Part shown: positions 10,600 through 19,151 of the stretch, piece by piece
Layout: each line of letters opens with the position of its first letter
Position numbering within the stretch: the stretch's first letter is position 1
Assembly: GCA_002280875.1 (NCBI GenBank)
Contig: NCEV01000006.1
Location: forward strand, 99,730 to 163,729
Origin: Caulobacter sp. 32-67-35
Lineage (GTDB): Bacteria > Pseudomonadota > Alphaproteobacteria > Caulobacterales > Caulobacteraceae
Direction of reading: 5' to 3'
DNA: 64,000 nucleotides
Notes under the pieces: model-generated
Told to the model about the DNA's origin: nothing
Databases searched by the model: none
What the model saw: the letters and a program-made list of their open reading frames with translations, nothing else
Translations under genes and position numbers: made by a program

Positions 10600-10676
10600 T
10601 GGTGGTTGGAGGCGGGATCGAACCGCCGACCTGTGGGTTATGAATCCACCGCTCTAACCATCTGAGCTACCCAACC
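10600..10676 (-). tRNA. tRNA-Met (anticodon CAT)
   Basis: Read on the minus strand, a complete cloverleaf runs from 10676 to 10600. The acceptor stem is GGTTGGG paired with TCCAACC, the D-arm is GCTC...GAGC, the anticodon loop TTCATAA has anticodon CAT, and the T-arm carries GGTTCGATCCC. The 3' CCA is encoded. The D-loop lacks initiator features, so it is probably elongator tRNA-Met. An A-C mismatch closes the anticodon stem. A lysidine-modified tRNA-Ile(CAT) cannot be fully excluded. Confidence 0.9.
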
Positions 10677-10736
10677 GCACCAGGACGGGAGCGGGGCTTA
10701 TAGGCGAGAAGCGCGCGGGATTTCAAGCGACCCTGT

Positions 10737-11210
10737 TCAGGCCACGATCGACGCCGCCGTCGCGCCCAGGGCTGCGACCAGATCGGCGGGCGTCAGGCGC
10801 ATCTGCAGGCCGCGCTGGCCACCGTTGACGAACACGTAGGGCTGGGCGAGGGCGGCTTCCTCCACCGCCGTGGGCAGGCGCTTCTTCTGGCCGAAGGGAC
10901 TGACCCCGCCGACCTTGTAGCCGGTGATCCGTTCGGCGTCGGGCACGGGCATCATCGCCGCCGACTTGCCGCCCAGGGCGGCGGCCAGCTTCTTCATGCT
11001 GACCTCCTTGTCCGACGGCAGCACCACGCAGGCCGGCTTGCCATCCAGTAGCACGACCAGGGTTTTCAGCACCCGCGCCGGGTCTTCGCCCATCGCCTCG
11101 GCCGCTTGCAGCCCGACGCGTTCCGAGCCCGGATCATAGTCATAGGTCTTGAGCGCGAAGGCGACCCCGGCCTTGGCCAGGGCGATTGTGGCGGGCGTGC
11201 TTCTGGACAT
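10737..11210 (-). CDS. ybaK: YbaK/EbsC-type Cys-tRNA(Pro)/Cys-tRNA(Cys) deacylase
   Basis: A 157-residue single-domain trans-editing protein of the YbaK family, which hydrolyses Cys-tRNA(Pro) misacylated by prolyl-tRNA synthetase. Typical blocks are FALKTYDYDP, ARVLKTLVVLLDGKPACVVLPSDKEVSMKKLA with the conserved lysine patch, and GYKVGGVSPFGQKKRLPTAVEE, the GG-SP signature. Length and ends fit the family. It is divergent from copA, with 71 nt between the two starts. Confidence 0.88.
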   Translation of the reverse strand: MSRSTPATIALAKAGVAFALKTYDYDPGSERVGLQAAEAMGEDPARVLKTLVVLLDGKPACVVLPSDKEVSMKKLAAALGGKSAAMMPVPDAERITGYKVGGVSPFGQKKRLPTAVEEAALAQPYVFVNGGQRGLQMRLTPADLVAALGATAASIVA

Positions 11211-11281
11211 GGGCAGGGTGATATCCCAAGTGTCCGGAGGTGTGGAGCCGGACGCGTTGTGTTCGGGGCCGAACCGGAGAC

Positions 11282-12976
11282 ATGACCGTTATGCAGGCCC
11301 TCGATCGCCGCCAGATGCTCGCCGCCGCGACGGGGCTGGGCATTTCGGCATTGCTGCCGACCTGGGCGCGCGCGGGAACGGGCAAGGCGCCGCAGGTGCT
11401 GAGCGGCGAGGATATCCGCCTGACCATCGGCCATGCGCCCATGACGGTCGACGGCAAGGCGGGCCACGCCATCGCGGTGAACGGAACCGTGCCCGGTCCG
11501 CTGATCCGCCTGAAGGAAGGCCAGCATGTCCGGCTGTCGGTGACCAACACCCTTTCCGAGGACACCTCGATCCACTGGCACGGCCTGCTGCTCCCGTTCC
11601 AGATGGACGGCGTGCCGGGCGTCAGCTTTCCGGGGATCAAGCCGGGCGAGACCTTTGTCTATGAGTTCAAGGTCCGTCAGGCGGGGACCTACTGGTACCA
11701 CAGCCATTCGGGCCTGCAGGAGCAGGAGGGCGTCTATGGCCCCATCGTCATCGATCCCGCGACGGCCGATCCGGTCGCCTATGACCGAGAGCACGTAGTT
11801 GTGTTGTCGGACTACAGCTTCCTGCACCCGCATCAGCTGATGCGAAAGCTGAAGGCCCACGCCGGCTATTTCAACGATCAGAAGCAGACGGTGGCGGGCC
11901 TGCTGGCCGGCCGCGACCAGTCGCTGAAGGACCGCGTCGAATGGTCGAAGATGCGGATGGACCCGACCGACATCCTCGACGTCACGGGCTCGGTCTATCG
12001 CTATCTGATCAATGGCCAGGGGTCGGCTGACAACTGGACCGGCCTTTTTACGCCGGGCCAGCGGGTGCGGCTGAGGTTCGTCAACGCCGGCGCGATGACG
12101 ATCTTCAATGTCCGCCTTCCGGGCCTGACGATGAGCGTGGTCCAGGCCGATGGCCAGAACGTGCAGCCGGTCAGCGTCGAGGAATTCCAGATCGCGCCGG
12201 CCGAGACCTATGACGTTGTTGTTCAGCCCTCGGAGGATCGCGCTTTCACGCTGGTCGCCGAGGCTTCCGACCGCTCGGGCATGGCGCGAGGGACCCTGGC
12301 GCCGCGCCTGGGCATGAGCGCTCCGGTCCCGGCCCTGCGTAAGCGCCCGCTTGGCGCCATGAAAGACATGGGCATGGATATGTCCGCCCACGCCGGCCAC
12401 GACATGTCGGGCATGAGCATGGACATGCGCGACGGCGCCAATGCGCCGGGCGTAAAGCTGGGGCCCGGCGTCCAGACGATCTCGCCGATGCCGATGGACC
12501 GCCTGGGCGAGCCGCCGCAGGGTCTGGAAGGCGTCGGCCACAAGGTGCTGGTCTATACCGACCTCGTCGCGCTGGACCCCAATCCCGATCCGCGCCCGCC
12601 CGGCCGCATGGTCGAGATTCACCTCACCGGCAACATGGAGCGCTTCATGTGGGCGTTCGACGGCGAGGCCTTTGGTCCGCTGAAAAAGCCCATCGCCTTC
12701 CAGCGCGACGAGCGGGCGCGGGTGGTGCTGGTCAACGACTCCATGATGGCCCACCCGATCCACTTGCACGGCCACTTCTTCGAGGTGGTGAACGGCCATG
12801 AGGGCCGGCAGCCGCGCAAGCACACGGTCAATGTTGCGCCCGGCGGCAAGGTCGCCTTCGACCTGACCGCTGACGAGCCCGGCGACTGGGCCTTCCACTG
12901 CCACATGCTGATGCACATGCATGCGGGGATGTTCAACGTCGTCACCGTGCGGCCGCTCGATGAGGCCTCGGCATGA
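11282..12976 (+). CDS. copA: periplasmic multicopper oxidase, copper resistance protein CopA
   Basis: A 564-residue enzyme with a twin-arginine signal (DRRQMLAAATGLGISALLPTWARA), so it is exported folded to the periplasm, where it oxidises Cu(I). Copper-ligand motifs are in order: HWHGLL and WYHSHSG in the first cupredoxin domain, then HPIHLHGHFFEV and HCHMLMHMHAGM at the C terminus. A Met/His-rich segment (MKDMGMDMSAHAGHDMSGMSMDM, about 360-385) is typical of CopA and probably binds Cu(I). ATG 11282 has CGGAGAC just upstream. The stop overlaps copB as ATGA. Confidence 0.93.
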   Translation: MTVMQALDRRQMLAAATGLGISALLPTWARAGTGKAPQVLSGEDIRLTIGHAPMTVDGKAGHAIAVNGTVPGPLIRLKEGQHVRLSVTNTLSEDTSIHWHGLLLPFQMDGVPGVSFPGIKPGETFVYEFKVRQAGTYWYHSHSGLQEQEGVYGPIVIDPATADPVAYDREHVVVLSDYSFLHPHQLMRKLKAHAGYFNDQKQTVAGLLAGRDQSLKDRVEWSKMRMDPTDILDVTGSVYRYLINGQGSADNWTGLFTPGQRVRLRFVNAGAMTIFNVRLPGLTMSVVQADGQNVQPVSVEEFQIAPAETYDVVVQPSEDRAFTLVAEASDRSGMARGTLAPRLGMSAPVPALRKRPLGAMKDMGMDMSAHAGHDMSGMSMDMRDGANAPGVKLGPGVQTISPMPMDRLGEPPQGLEGVGHKVLVYTDLVALDPNPDPRPPGRMVEIHLTGNMERFMWAFDGEAFGPLKKPIAFQRDERARVVLVNDSMMAHPIHLHGHFFEVVNGHEGRQPRKHTVNVAPGGKVAFDLTADEPGDWAFHCHMLMHMHAGMFNVVTVRPLDEASA

Positions 12977-13863
12977 GCGCGGCCTTGGCTGTGGCCCTGG
13001 CCCTGATGCAGCATGAGCATCACCAGATGACGCCGCCTGCGCCTCCGGTCGAGCAGGCTGCGCCGGTCGATCCGCATGCGGGTCATCATATGCCGCCGCC
13101 GGCCGCTCAGCCTGACCCGCACGCCGGCCACGCCATGCCGCCGACCAGTCCCCGCACCGGGCCGAACGTCGCGCCACCGCCGCCTACCGACCATGCCGCC
13201 GAGCGCTTCTATCCAGCGTCCGAAATGGCGCGAGCCCGGGCCGTGCTGCGCCAGGAGCACGGCGGGGGACGCTACTGGCGGGTGCTGGCCGAGCAGGCCG
13301 AGCTGCGCTCGCGCAAGGGCGCCGACGCCACGGCCTTCGAGGGCGAGGGCTGGTTCGGCGACGACTTCGGCAAGTGGGTGGTCAAGGCGCGGGGCGAGCA
13401 TGTCGACGGCCACGGCTGGGAGAGCGCTGAACTTCAGGCGCTGCATGCCAAGCCTATCGGTCCCTATTTCGACCTTGAGGCCGGACTGCGCGTCGATGTC
13501 GAGCCCAAGGGACGCACCTACGCCACGCTGGGCGTCGAAGGCGTCGCGCCCTACTGGATCGAGACCAAGGCTGCGGCCTTTCTGTCGGACCGCGGCGACC
13601 TGTCGGCCCGGATCGAGGCGTTGCAGGACCTGCGCCTGACCACCCGTTTGATCCTGCAATCGAAGGTCGAGACCAACCTCGCCGAGGACGGTATTGACGC
13701 CGAAGCCGGCCTGCGTCTGCGCTACGAGATCCGTCGCGAGTTCGCGCCCTATGTCGGTGTGCTGCGCCATCGCACCTTCGGCGACCGCGCCGACCTGGCC
13801 CGCGTGGCCGGCGAACGGACGGGGGAGACCAGCGTCGTGCTTGGCGTGAGGGCGTGGTTCTAG
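12973..13863 (+). CDS. copB: outer-membrane copper resistance protein CopB
   Basis: A 296-residue CopB-family protein. It starts with a short hydrophobic leader and a His/Met/Pro-rich region (MQHEHHQMTPP..., repeated PHAGHHMP units, about 12-65) that probably binds copper. The beta-barrel domain follows, with signature blocks such as EAGLRLRYEIRREFAPYVGV and a C-terminal aromatic residue (VRAWF) as in outer-membrane barrels. It overlaps copA by 4 nt, giving the usual copAB operon. The leader is short (about 10 residues), so the exact start is uncertain. Confidence 0.88.
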   Translation: MSAALAVALALMQHEHHQMTPPAPPVEQAAPVDPHAGHHMPPPAAQPDPHAGHAMPPTSPRTGPNVAPPPPTDHAAERFYPASEMARARAVLRQEHGGGRYWRVLAEQAELRSRKGADATAFEGEGWFGDDFGKWVVKARGEHVDGHGWESAELQALHAKPIGPYFDLEAGLRVDVEPKGRTYATLGVEGVAPYWIETKAAAFLSDRGDLSARIEALQDLRLTTRLILQSKVETNLAEDGIDAEAGLRLRYEIRREFAPYVGVLRHRTFGDRADLARVAGERTGETSVVLGVRAWF

Positions 13864-13954
13864 GCGGCCTTCCCCAACGGCACGGCTTGCCGCGCGCGTA
13901 AAGACGTCCCAACATCCGTTTGAGCTGGAAGATACCAGACCCAGAGGGAGCAGC

Positions 13955-15553
13955 ATGCCGGACGCCGCCGCCATAGATTTCGACCGCATGCCCACCCTGG
14001 GTGACGTCGCCCGCTACCACGCCGAGACCCGACCGGACGCGGTAGCACTCAGTTTCGAGGGCCGCGACACCACTTTCGCCGGCTTTGATCAGCATACAAA
14101 CCAGGTCGCCAACGCCCTGCTGGCGGCGGGACTGAAGACCGGCGACCGGATCGCCTATGTCGGCAAGAACAGCGACCTCTATTTCGAGCTATTGTTCGGC
14201 GCGGCCAAGGCTGGAGTGGTCACAGCGCCCATCGGCTGGCGCCTGGCTCCGCCGGAGATCGCCTATATCGTCGGCGACAGCGACGCCAAGATCGTCTTCG
14301 TCGGCCCCGAGATGATCGCCCACATCGGCAGCGTGGCGGCCGAGTTGGCCTGGCGGCCCGAAGTGATCCTGATGGAGCCGGTGGCGGGGGATCCGCACCT
14401 GACCTTCGAGGCCTGGCGCGACGCCCAGCCCGACAGCGATCCGAATGTGGCGATCAAGACCTCCGACATCGCCATCCAGCTCTACACGTCGGGCACCACG
14501 GGGCGGCCCAAGGGCGCGATGCTGACCCACGACAACCTGCTGGCCCTGCGCCGCGAGTCCGCCAAGCAGCCTATGGCCTGGAACCAGTGGGGCCCTGACG
14601 ACGTCAGCCTGGTCGCCATGCCGGTGGCCCATATCGGCGGCAGCGGCTGGGGGCTGGTCGGCCTGCTGAACGGCGCCAAGGGCGTGGTGGCGCGCGAGTT
14701 CGATCCATTCAGGGTGCTCGACTATATCGAGCACGACCGCATCTCGAAGATGTTCATGGTGCCCGCCGCGCTGCAGATCGTGGTGCGCCAGCCCCGGGCC
14801 CGCGAGGTCGACTATTCGCGGATGAGCCACATCCTGTATGGCGCGGCGCCCATCCCTCTGGACCTGCTGCGTGAGTGCATCGAGATCTTCGGCTGCGGCT
14901 TTTGCCAACAGTACGGCATGACCGAGACGACCGGCACCATCGTCTACCTGCCGCCCGAGGATCACGATCCGGCCGGCAATGCCCGCATGCGCTCGGCCGG
15001 CCTGCCGCTGCCGGGTGTCGAGCTGAAGATCATGGACGAGGCCGGAAACAGCCTGCCCCCCAACACCGTGGGCGAGGTGGCGACGCGGTCGCTGTCCAAC
15101 ATGCCCGGCTACTGGAAGCTGGACGAGGCCACGGCCGCGACCATCGACGCCGACGGCTGGCTGCGCACCGGCGACGCTGGCTATCTGGACGAGGACGGCT
15201 ATCTGTTCATCCACGACCGGGTGAAGGACATGATCATCTCGGGCGGCGAGAACATCTATCCCGCCGAGGTCGAGAGCGCCGTCTATGGCCATCCGCATGT
15301 GGCCGAGGTGGCGGTGATCGGCGTGCCCGACGACAAGTGGGGCGAGGCGGTCAAGGCGGTGGTGGCCCTGAAGCCCGGCGCGCCACAGGATCCGGAGAGC
15401 ATTATCGCCTTCGCCCGCACGCGCATCGCGGGCTTCAAGGCGCCCAAGAGCATCGACTTCATTGAGGCGCTGCCGAGGAATCCGTCAGGCAAAATCCTGC
15501 GCCGTGAACTGCGCGCGCCATACTGGGAGGGGCGGACGCGGCAGGTGAACTAG
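13955..15553 (+). CDS. fatty-acyl-CoA synthetase (AMP-binding, FadD/FadK-like)
   Basis: A 532-residue adenylate-forming enzyme that activates a carboxylic acid to its CoA thioester through an acyl-AMP. The P-loop LYTSGTTGRPKG (about 173-184), the A5-like motif QQYGMTETTG, WLRTGDAGYLDEDGYLFIHDRVKDMIISGGENIYPAEVE and the C-terminal catalytic lysine in PRNPSGKILRRELR are all present. The sequence resembles long-chain or steroid-type ligases, but the substrate cannot be assigned. The start has AGGGAG about 6 nt upstream. It converges on the next gene with 10 nt between them. Confidence 0.9.
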   Translation: MPDAAAIDFDRMPTLGDVARYHAETRPDAVALSFEGRDTTFAGFDQHTNQVANALLAAGLKTGDRIAYVGKNSDLYFELLFGAAKAGVVTAPIGWRLAPPEIAYIVGDSDAKIVFVGPEMIAHIGSVAAELAWRPEVILMEPVAGDPHLTFEAWRDAQPDSDPNVAIKTSDIAIQLYTSGTTGRPKGAMLTHDNLLALRRESAKQPMAWNQWGPDDVSLVAMPVAHIGGSGWGLVGLLNGAKGVVAREFDPFRVLDYIEHDRISKMFMVPAALQIVVRQPRAREVDYSRMSHILYGAAPIPLDLLRECIEIFGCGFCQQYGMTETTGTIVYLPPEDHDPAGNARMRSAGLPLPGVELKIMDEAGNSLPPNTVGEVATRSLSNMPGYWKLDEATAATIDADGWLRTGDAGYLDEDGYLFIHDRVKDMIISGGENIYPAEVESAVYGHPHVAEVAVIGVPDDKWGEAVKAVVALKPGAPQDPESIIAFARTRIAGFKAPKSIDFIEALPRNPSGKILRRELRAPYWEGRTRQVN

Positions 15554-15563
15554 CGGCTGGCGG

Positions 15564-16490
15564 CTATTCGATAAACGCTTCGACCAGCTCTCGCGTCCCG
15601 ACCAGAAACGCGTCGGCCACCAGGGCCAGCGGCCGGACGTCGGCCTCCGACTTGCCAGCCCGGATCAGCTGCCCGAACCGGGCGTAGAGCCCGGGATATT
15701 CGGCGTCCGACGCCTGGACCACGGGCTGACCGTCGATCTCGATGATGGCCCCGCCGCTGGACAGCCGCAGCACGCCCTGATCGGCCGTGACCGTGATGTC
15801 CCAGGTCTGGGGACCGGTCTGCAGGAAGTCGAAATCGGCGGTGATCATTGTGCCGTCGATGTCGGTCATGGCCATGTGCGCCGCGACGGGCGACTGGACG
15901 TTCGCCGGAACCTGCAGCCGAGCGTCGGTGACGAACACCTCACGCGGCATGATCTCGGTCAGAATCGACAGGGCGTTGATGCCGGGATCAAACACACCCA
16001 AGCCGCCGGCCTCCCAGATCCAGGTCTGGCCGGGGTGCCAGCGGCGCACGTCCTCGCGCCACTGGATGTCGACGGTGCGGATCGTGTTGGCGGCCAGCCA
16101 GGCCCTGGCGGCGGGCACGCCGGCGGCGAAGCGCGAGTGCCAGCTGGCGAACAGGGTGACGTTCTGCTCAGCCGCCAGGACGGACAAATCGCGAACCTCG
16201 CCGACGGTGGCGCCGGGCGGCTTCTCCAGAAAGACGTGTTTGCCAGCGCTCAGGGCGGTCACGGCGGTTTGCCAGCGCACCTGGGGCGGAGTGCACAGGG
16301 CGATGGCGTCCAGTTCGGGGCCCTGGTCGAGCATCTCCTCCAGAGACTCAAAGGCCGGGACGCCGACATCAGCATGGCTGCGGCTGGCTACGGCGACCAG
16401 TTCGAGGCCCGGATCAGCCGCGACGGCGGGGATGTGCTGGTCCCTGGCGATCTTGCCGACGCCGACGATCCCGACCCTGATGATGCTCAC
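15564..16490 (-). CDS. Gfo/Idh/MocA-family L-arabinose / D-galactose 1-dehydrogenase
   Basis: A 308-residue NAD(P)-dependent sugar dehydrogenase. The Rossmann start VGIVGVGKIARDQHIPAV, the EKPPGAT motif and the long block EDVRRWHPGQTWIWEAGGLGVFDPGINALSILTEIMPRE strongly resemble L-arabinose 1-dehydrogenase of Azospirillum brasilense, as I remember it. It would oxidise L-arabinose or D-galactose to the lactone, the entry step of a non-phosphorylative pathway whose later enzymes may be those at 48.0-54.1 kb. An inverted repeat just upstream (16509-16532) is a candidate operator. Substrate choice between arabinose and galactose is open. Confidence 0.85.
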   Translation of the reverse strand: MSIIRVGIVGVGKIARDQHIPAVAADPGLELVAVASRSHADVGVPAFESLEEMLDQGPELDAIALCTPPQVRWQTAVTALSAGKHVFLEKPPGATVGEVRDLSVLAAEQNVTLFASWHSRFAAGVPAARAWLAANTIRTVDIQWREDVRRWHPGQTWIWEAGGLGVFDPGINALSILTEIMPREVFVTDARLQVPANVQSPVAAHMAMTDIDGTMITADFDFLQTGPQTWDITVTADQGVLRLSSGGAIIEIDGQPVVQASDAEYPGLYARFGQLIRAGKSEADVRPLALVADAFLVGTRELVEAFIE

Positions 16491-16508
16491 TTTGCCGCTC
16501 CCTGACTC

Positions 16509-16532
16509 TTTGTCGATCTATTATCGTACAAA
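16509..16532. promoter_or_regulatory. candidate operator upstream of the sugar 1-dehydrogenase
   Basis: An imperfect palindrome with arms TTTGTCGAT and ATCGTACAAA around CTATT, 19 nt upstream of the dehydrogenase start. The TTGT...ACAA outer halves are of the kind bound by GntR/FadR-type sugar-acid regulators. No such regulator gene lies nearby, so the binding protein is unknown. Confidence 0.4.
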
Positions 16533-16769
16533 TGGGGGGTGCCAAGCGATTTCGTCGATCCTCGCAAGCGCCAGTATCGCGTCGTCGCACGATCCAGCTG
16601 CCGGCGTCGAATCTGAATGGGGGAGAGGGGAGCTGGCCGGGGAAAGGAACGCATCCCCGGCCAGCGGATATCGACGGTGGGGACCTATCGATGACTGAGT
16701 TTTGCGGTGCGTCGGCCGTCAGGGCAATGGCGTGGATAATATGTCGCAGAGGCTACTGGTTCCCCATGC

Positions 16770-16802
16770 AAAGAAGGTAGCGTCGTCCGGGGACGACGCT
16801 AC
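16770..16802 (-). terminator. rho-independent terminator after the GH3 gene
   Basis: A perfect 12-bp inverted repeat (GTAGCGTCGTCC at 16777-16788 and its complement at 16791-16802) lies just beyond the stop of the glycosidase gene. On the minus strand it is followed by the T-rich CTTCTTTG. Confidence 0.65.
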
Positions 16803-16841
16803 TTGGGCTTCACGGGGCTGAACCAAAACCCTGCGCCGGCG

Positions 16842-19094
16842 CTACCTGGCTAGCGGCGAGACCGGAAGGGACCGGGCCTTGAGGCTGACCGTCGAGGTCG
16901 CCGTCAGCGATCGCGAGGACGAACCCAGAGCCACGTCATACTCGCCCGCCGCGATCGACCAGCCGTTGGCCTGGGTGTCCCAGGTTGAAAGCAGGCGCGG
17001 ATCGACGGTGAGCGTCACCGAAGCGACGGCGCCGGGCGCGAGTTCGACCTTCTGGAAGCCGCCCAGGCGCTTGGGCGCTTCCCAGCCGCCGGCCCTCGGC
17101 GCGATATAGACTTGGGGCACGTCCTTGCCGGTGCGGTCGCCAACGTTCCTGACGTCGAAGCTGACGGTCAGAACGCCATTGTTGTCTGACGCCTTCAGGT
17201 TCGAATAGGCGAACTGGGTATAGGACAGGCCATAGCCGAACGGGAACAGCGGCTCGTGCTTCTTCAGGTCGAACCACTTGTAGCCCACGGCCGCGCCGTC
17301 GATCGTGTAGTCCACGTCGAACGAGGCGTCAGGCTTCTTGGGATCGCCATCCAGTTTGGGACGCGGCAGTTGCGTCACGTCCTTGGGGAAGGTCACGGGC
17401 AGGCGGCCTGAAGCGTCGACCTCGCCGGTCAGCACGCGGGCGATGGCCTCGCCGCCGTTTGTGCCGGGGTACCAGGCCTGCAGCACCGCGCCGACCTCAT
17501 TGAGCCAGGGCATGACGATGGGGCCGCCCGTCTCCAGCACCACGACTGTTTTCGCGTTAGCCTTGGCGACGGCGGCGATGGTGGCGTCCTGGTTCTTGGG
17601 CAGGTTCAGGGTCCAGACGTCTTCCGACTCGGTGGTCCACTGATCGGCGAAGACGATGGCCAGGTCGCTGCCGGCGGCCAGGGCTGCGGCGGCGGCCGGG
17701 TCCTTGCCGTCGGCGAAGGTGATCCTGGCGTTCGGGAAGCGGGCCTGCAGCGCCTTCAGCGGCGAGGACGGATAGTAGATCACCGGGCCGGGCCAGGTGG
17801 CCGGCAGCAGCCCCTGCACGGCGCGGCCGCCGGCCGGATAGACCTGCGAGGAGCCGCCGCCCGACAGCACGCCGACATCGGCATGGGCGCCGATCACCGC
17901 GATGATCTTTGCGGTCTTGGCCAGGGGCAGCAGGCCCTTGTCATTCTTCAGAAGGACCATGCCCTCCTCGGCGTCGGCCTGGCTGACCAGGCCGTTGGCC
18001 TTCAGGTCGATGGGCGCGATCTTGACCGGGTTGTCGACCACGCCGCTGGCGAACAGCGAGCGGGTGATCCGGCGGGCCATATCGTCCAGCCGCGCGCCGC
18101 TGACGGCGCCGCTGGCGAGATCAGCCTTCAACACTTCGCCCAGGAAGTCCTGCTTGTCGAAAGCCCGACCTGCGGACTGCTGGTCCAGGCCCGCATTGAC
18201 CGACTTGGCGCCGGAGTGCACCGCGCCCCAGTCGGACATGACATAGCCCCTGAAGCCCCAGTCCTTCTTCAGGACGGTGTTCAACAGCCAGTCGTTTTCG
18301 CAGGCATAGACGCTGTTGACCCGGTTGTAGGCGCACATCACCGCGTGCGGATCGGACTGTTCCATTGCGAACTGGAAGGCCAGCAGTTCCGACATCCGGG
18401 CCGACGGCTCGTCGATATTGGCGCTGAGGACGAAGCGGCCCGTCTCCTGGTTGTTCAGGGCGTAGTGCTTGATGGTCGAGACGAGGTTGTTGGACTGGAT
18501 GCCCTTGATCTGGGCGCCCACCATCGTGCCGGCCAGCAGCGGGTCCTCGCCGCCGTACTCGAAATTGCGGCCGTTACGCGGGTCGCGGACCAGATTCACG
18601 CCGCCGGCCAGCATCACGTTGAAGCCCGAATTGCGGGCCTCCGACCCGATCATCGCGCCGCCCTTGTAGGCCAGTTGCGGATTCCAGGTGGCGGTGGTGG
18701 CCATGCCCGAGGGCAGGGCGGTGCGCTCGCGAAATTCCTTGGCGCTGCCCTGGGTTGCCACGCCGATGCCGGCGTCGGTTTCCCACTGCTCGGGAATGCC
18801 CAGACGCGGAATGCCCTTCACATAGCCGGCCGAACCGGGGAGCGAGCCTTCGATACGCTCGTACTTGGGCTTCATGTCAGCGCCGAAATAGCCAAACACC
18901 AGGGTCAGCTTTTCGTCCTGGGTCATGGCCTTGACGACCAGATCGGCGCGGGTGTCGGGATCAAGCGCAGGATTTAGCCACGGCTGCGCAACCGGAGCGG
19001 CGGCGGTGGCCGTTTGAGCCTGGACGCTCAGCGCGGTCGCGGACGCGCCGATCATCAGCGCCAGGGCCAGGGCCTGGAATGTCTGCCGGTTCAT
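16842..19094 (-). CDS. periplasmic glycoside hydrolase family 3 beta-glycosidase
   Basis: A 750-residue GH3 enzyme with a Sec signal peptide (about 1-27, cleaved after ALSVQAQ). Domain order is the GH3 barrel, the GH3 C-terminal domain (from about 390, GMVLLKNDKGLLPLAK) and a fibronectin-III-like domain (from about 640, VSFDVRNVGDRTGKDVPQVYI). The likely nucleophile is Asp288 in YVMSDWGAVHS, and the substrate-binding KHYALNNQE is present. It would release glucose or another monosaccharide from beta-linked oligosaccharides in the periplasm. It lies 57 nt downstream of lacI on the same strand, probably in one operon, and next to a TonB receptor, so it belongs to a glycan-uptake locus. The exact linkage is unknown. 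Confidence 0.9.
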   Translation of the reverse strand: MNRQTFQALALALMIGASATALSVQAQTATAAAPVAQPWLNPALDPDTRADLVVKAMTQDEKLTLVFGYFGADMKPKYERIEGSLPGSAGYVKGIPRLGIPEQWETDAGIGVATQGSAKEFRERTALPSGMATTATWNPQLAYKGGAMIGSEARNSGFNVMLAGGVNLVRDPRNGRNFEYGGEDPLLAGTMVGAQIKGIQSNNLVSTIKHYALNNQETGRFVLSANIDEPSARMSELLAFQFAMEQSDPHAVMCAYNRVNSVYACENDWLLNTVLKKDWGFRGYVMSDWGAVHSGAKSVNAGLDQQSAGRAFDKQDFLGEVLKADLASGAVSGARLDDMARRITRSLFASGVVDNPVKIAPIDLKANGLVSQADAEEGMVLLKNDKGLLPLAKTAKIIAVIGAHADVGVLSGGGSSQVYPAGGRAVQGLLPATWPGPVIYYPSSPLKALQARFPNARITFADGKDPAAAAALAAGSDLAIVFADQWTTESEDVWTLNLPKNQDATIAAVAKANAKTVVVLETGGPIVMPWLNEVGAVLQAWYPGTNGGEAIARVLTGEVDASGRLPVTFPKDVTQLPRPKLDGDPKKPDASFDVDYTIDGAAVGYKWFDLKKHEPLFPFGYGLSYTQFAYSNLKASDNNGVLTVSFDVRNVGDRTGKDVPQVYIAPRAGGWEAPKRLGGFQKVELAPGAVASVTLTVDPRLLSTWDTQANGWSIAAGEYDVALGSSSRSLTATSTVSLKARSLPVSPLAR

Positions 19095-19151
19095 GTTTCC
19101 TCCGTATTCTTGTCTGGACCGCCGGCCGTTATCGGCTCGGAAGCAAAGGGA

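Larger units (their letters stand above)
16491..16841. other. 351-bp intergenic region
   Basis: This holds the promoter region of the sugar dehydrogenase at its left end, with the operator-like repeat at 16509-16532, and the GH3 terminator hairpin at 16770-16802 at its right end. No convincing reading frame lies between them. Confidence 0.6.

Noticed and set aside
11066-13177. A 703-codon minus-strand frame over copA
   Set aside because: Antisense to a fully recognisable multicopper oxidase; composition typical of a shadow.
12973-13863. A possible sixth internal deletion, in copB
   Set aside because: The protein is somewhat short for the family, but all blocks run in frame without an obvious missing conserved segment; CopB length varies widely.
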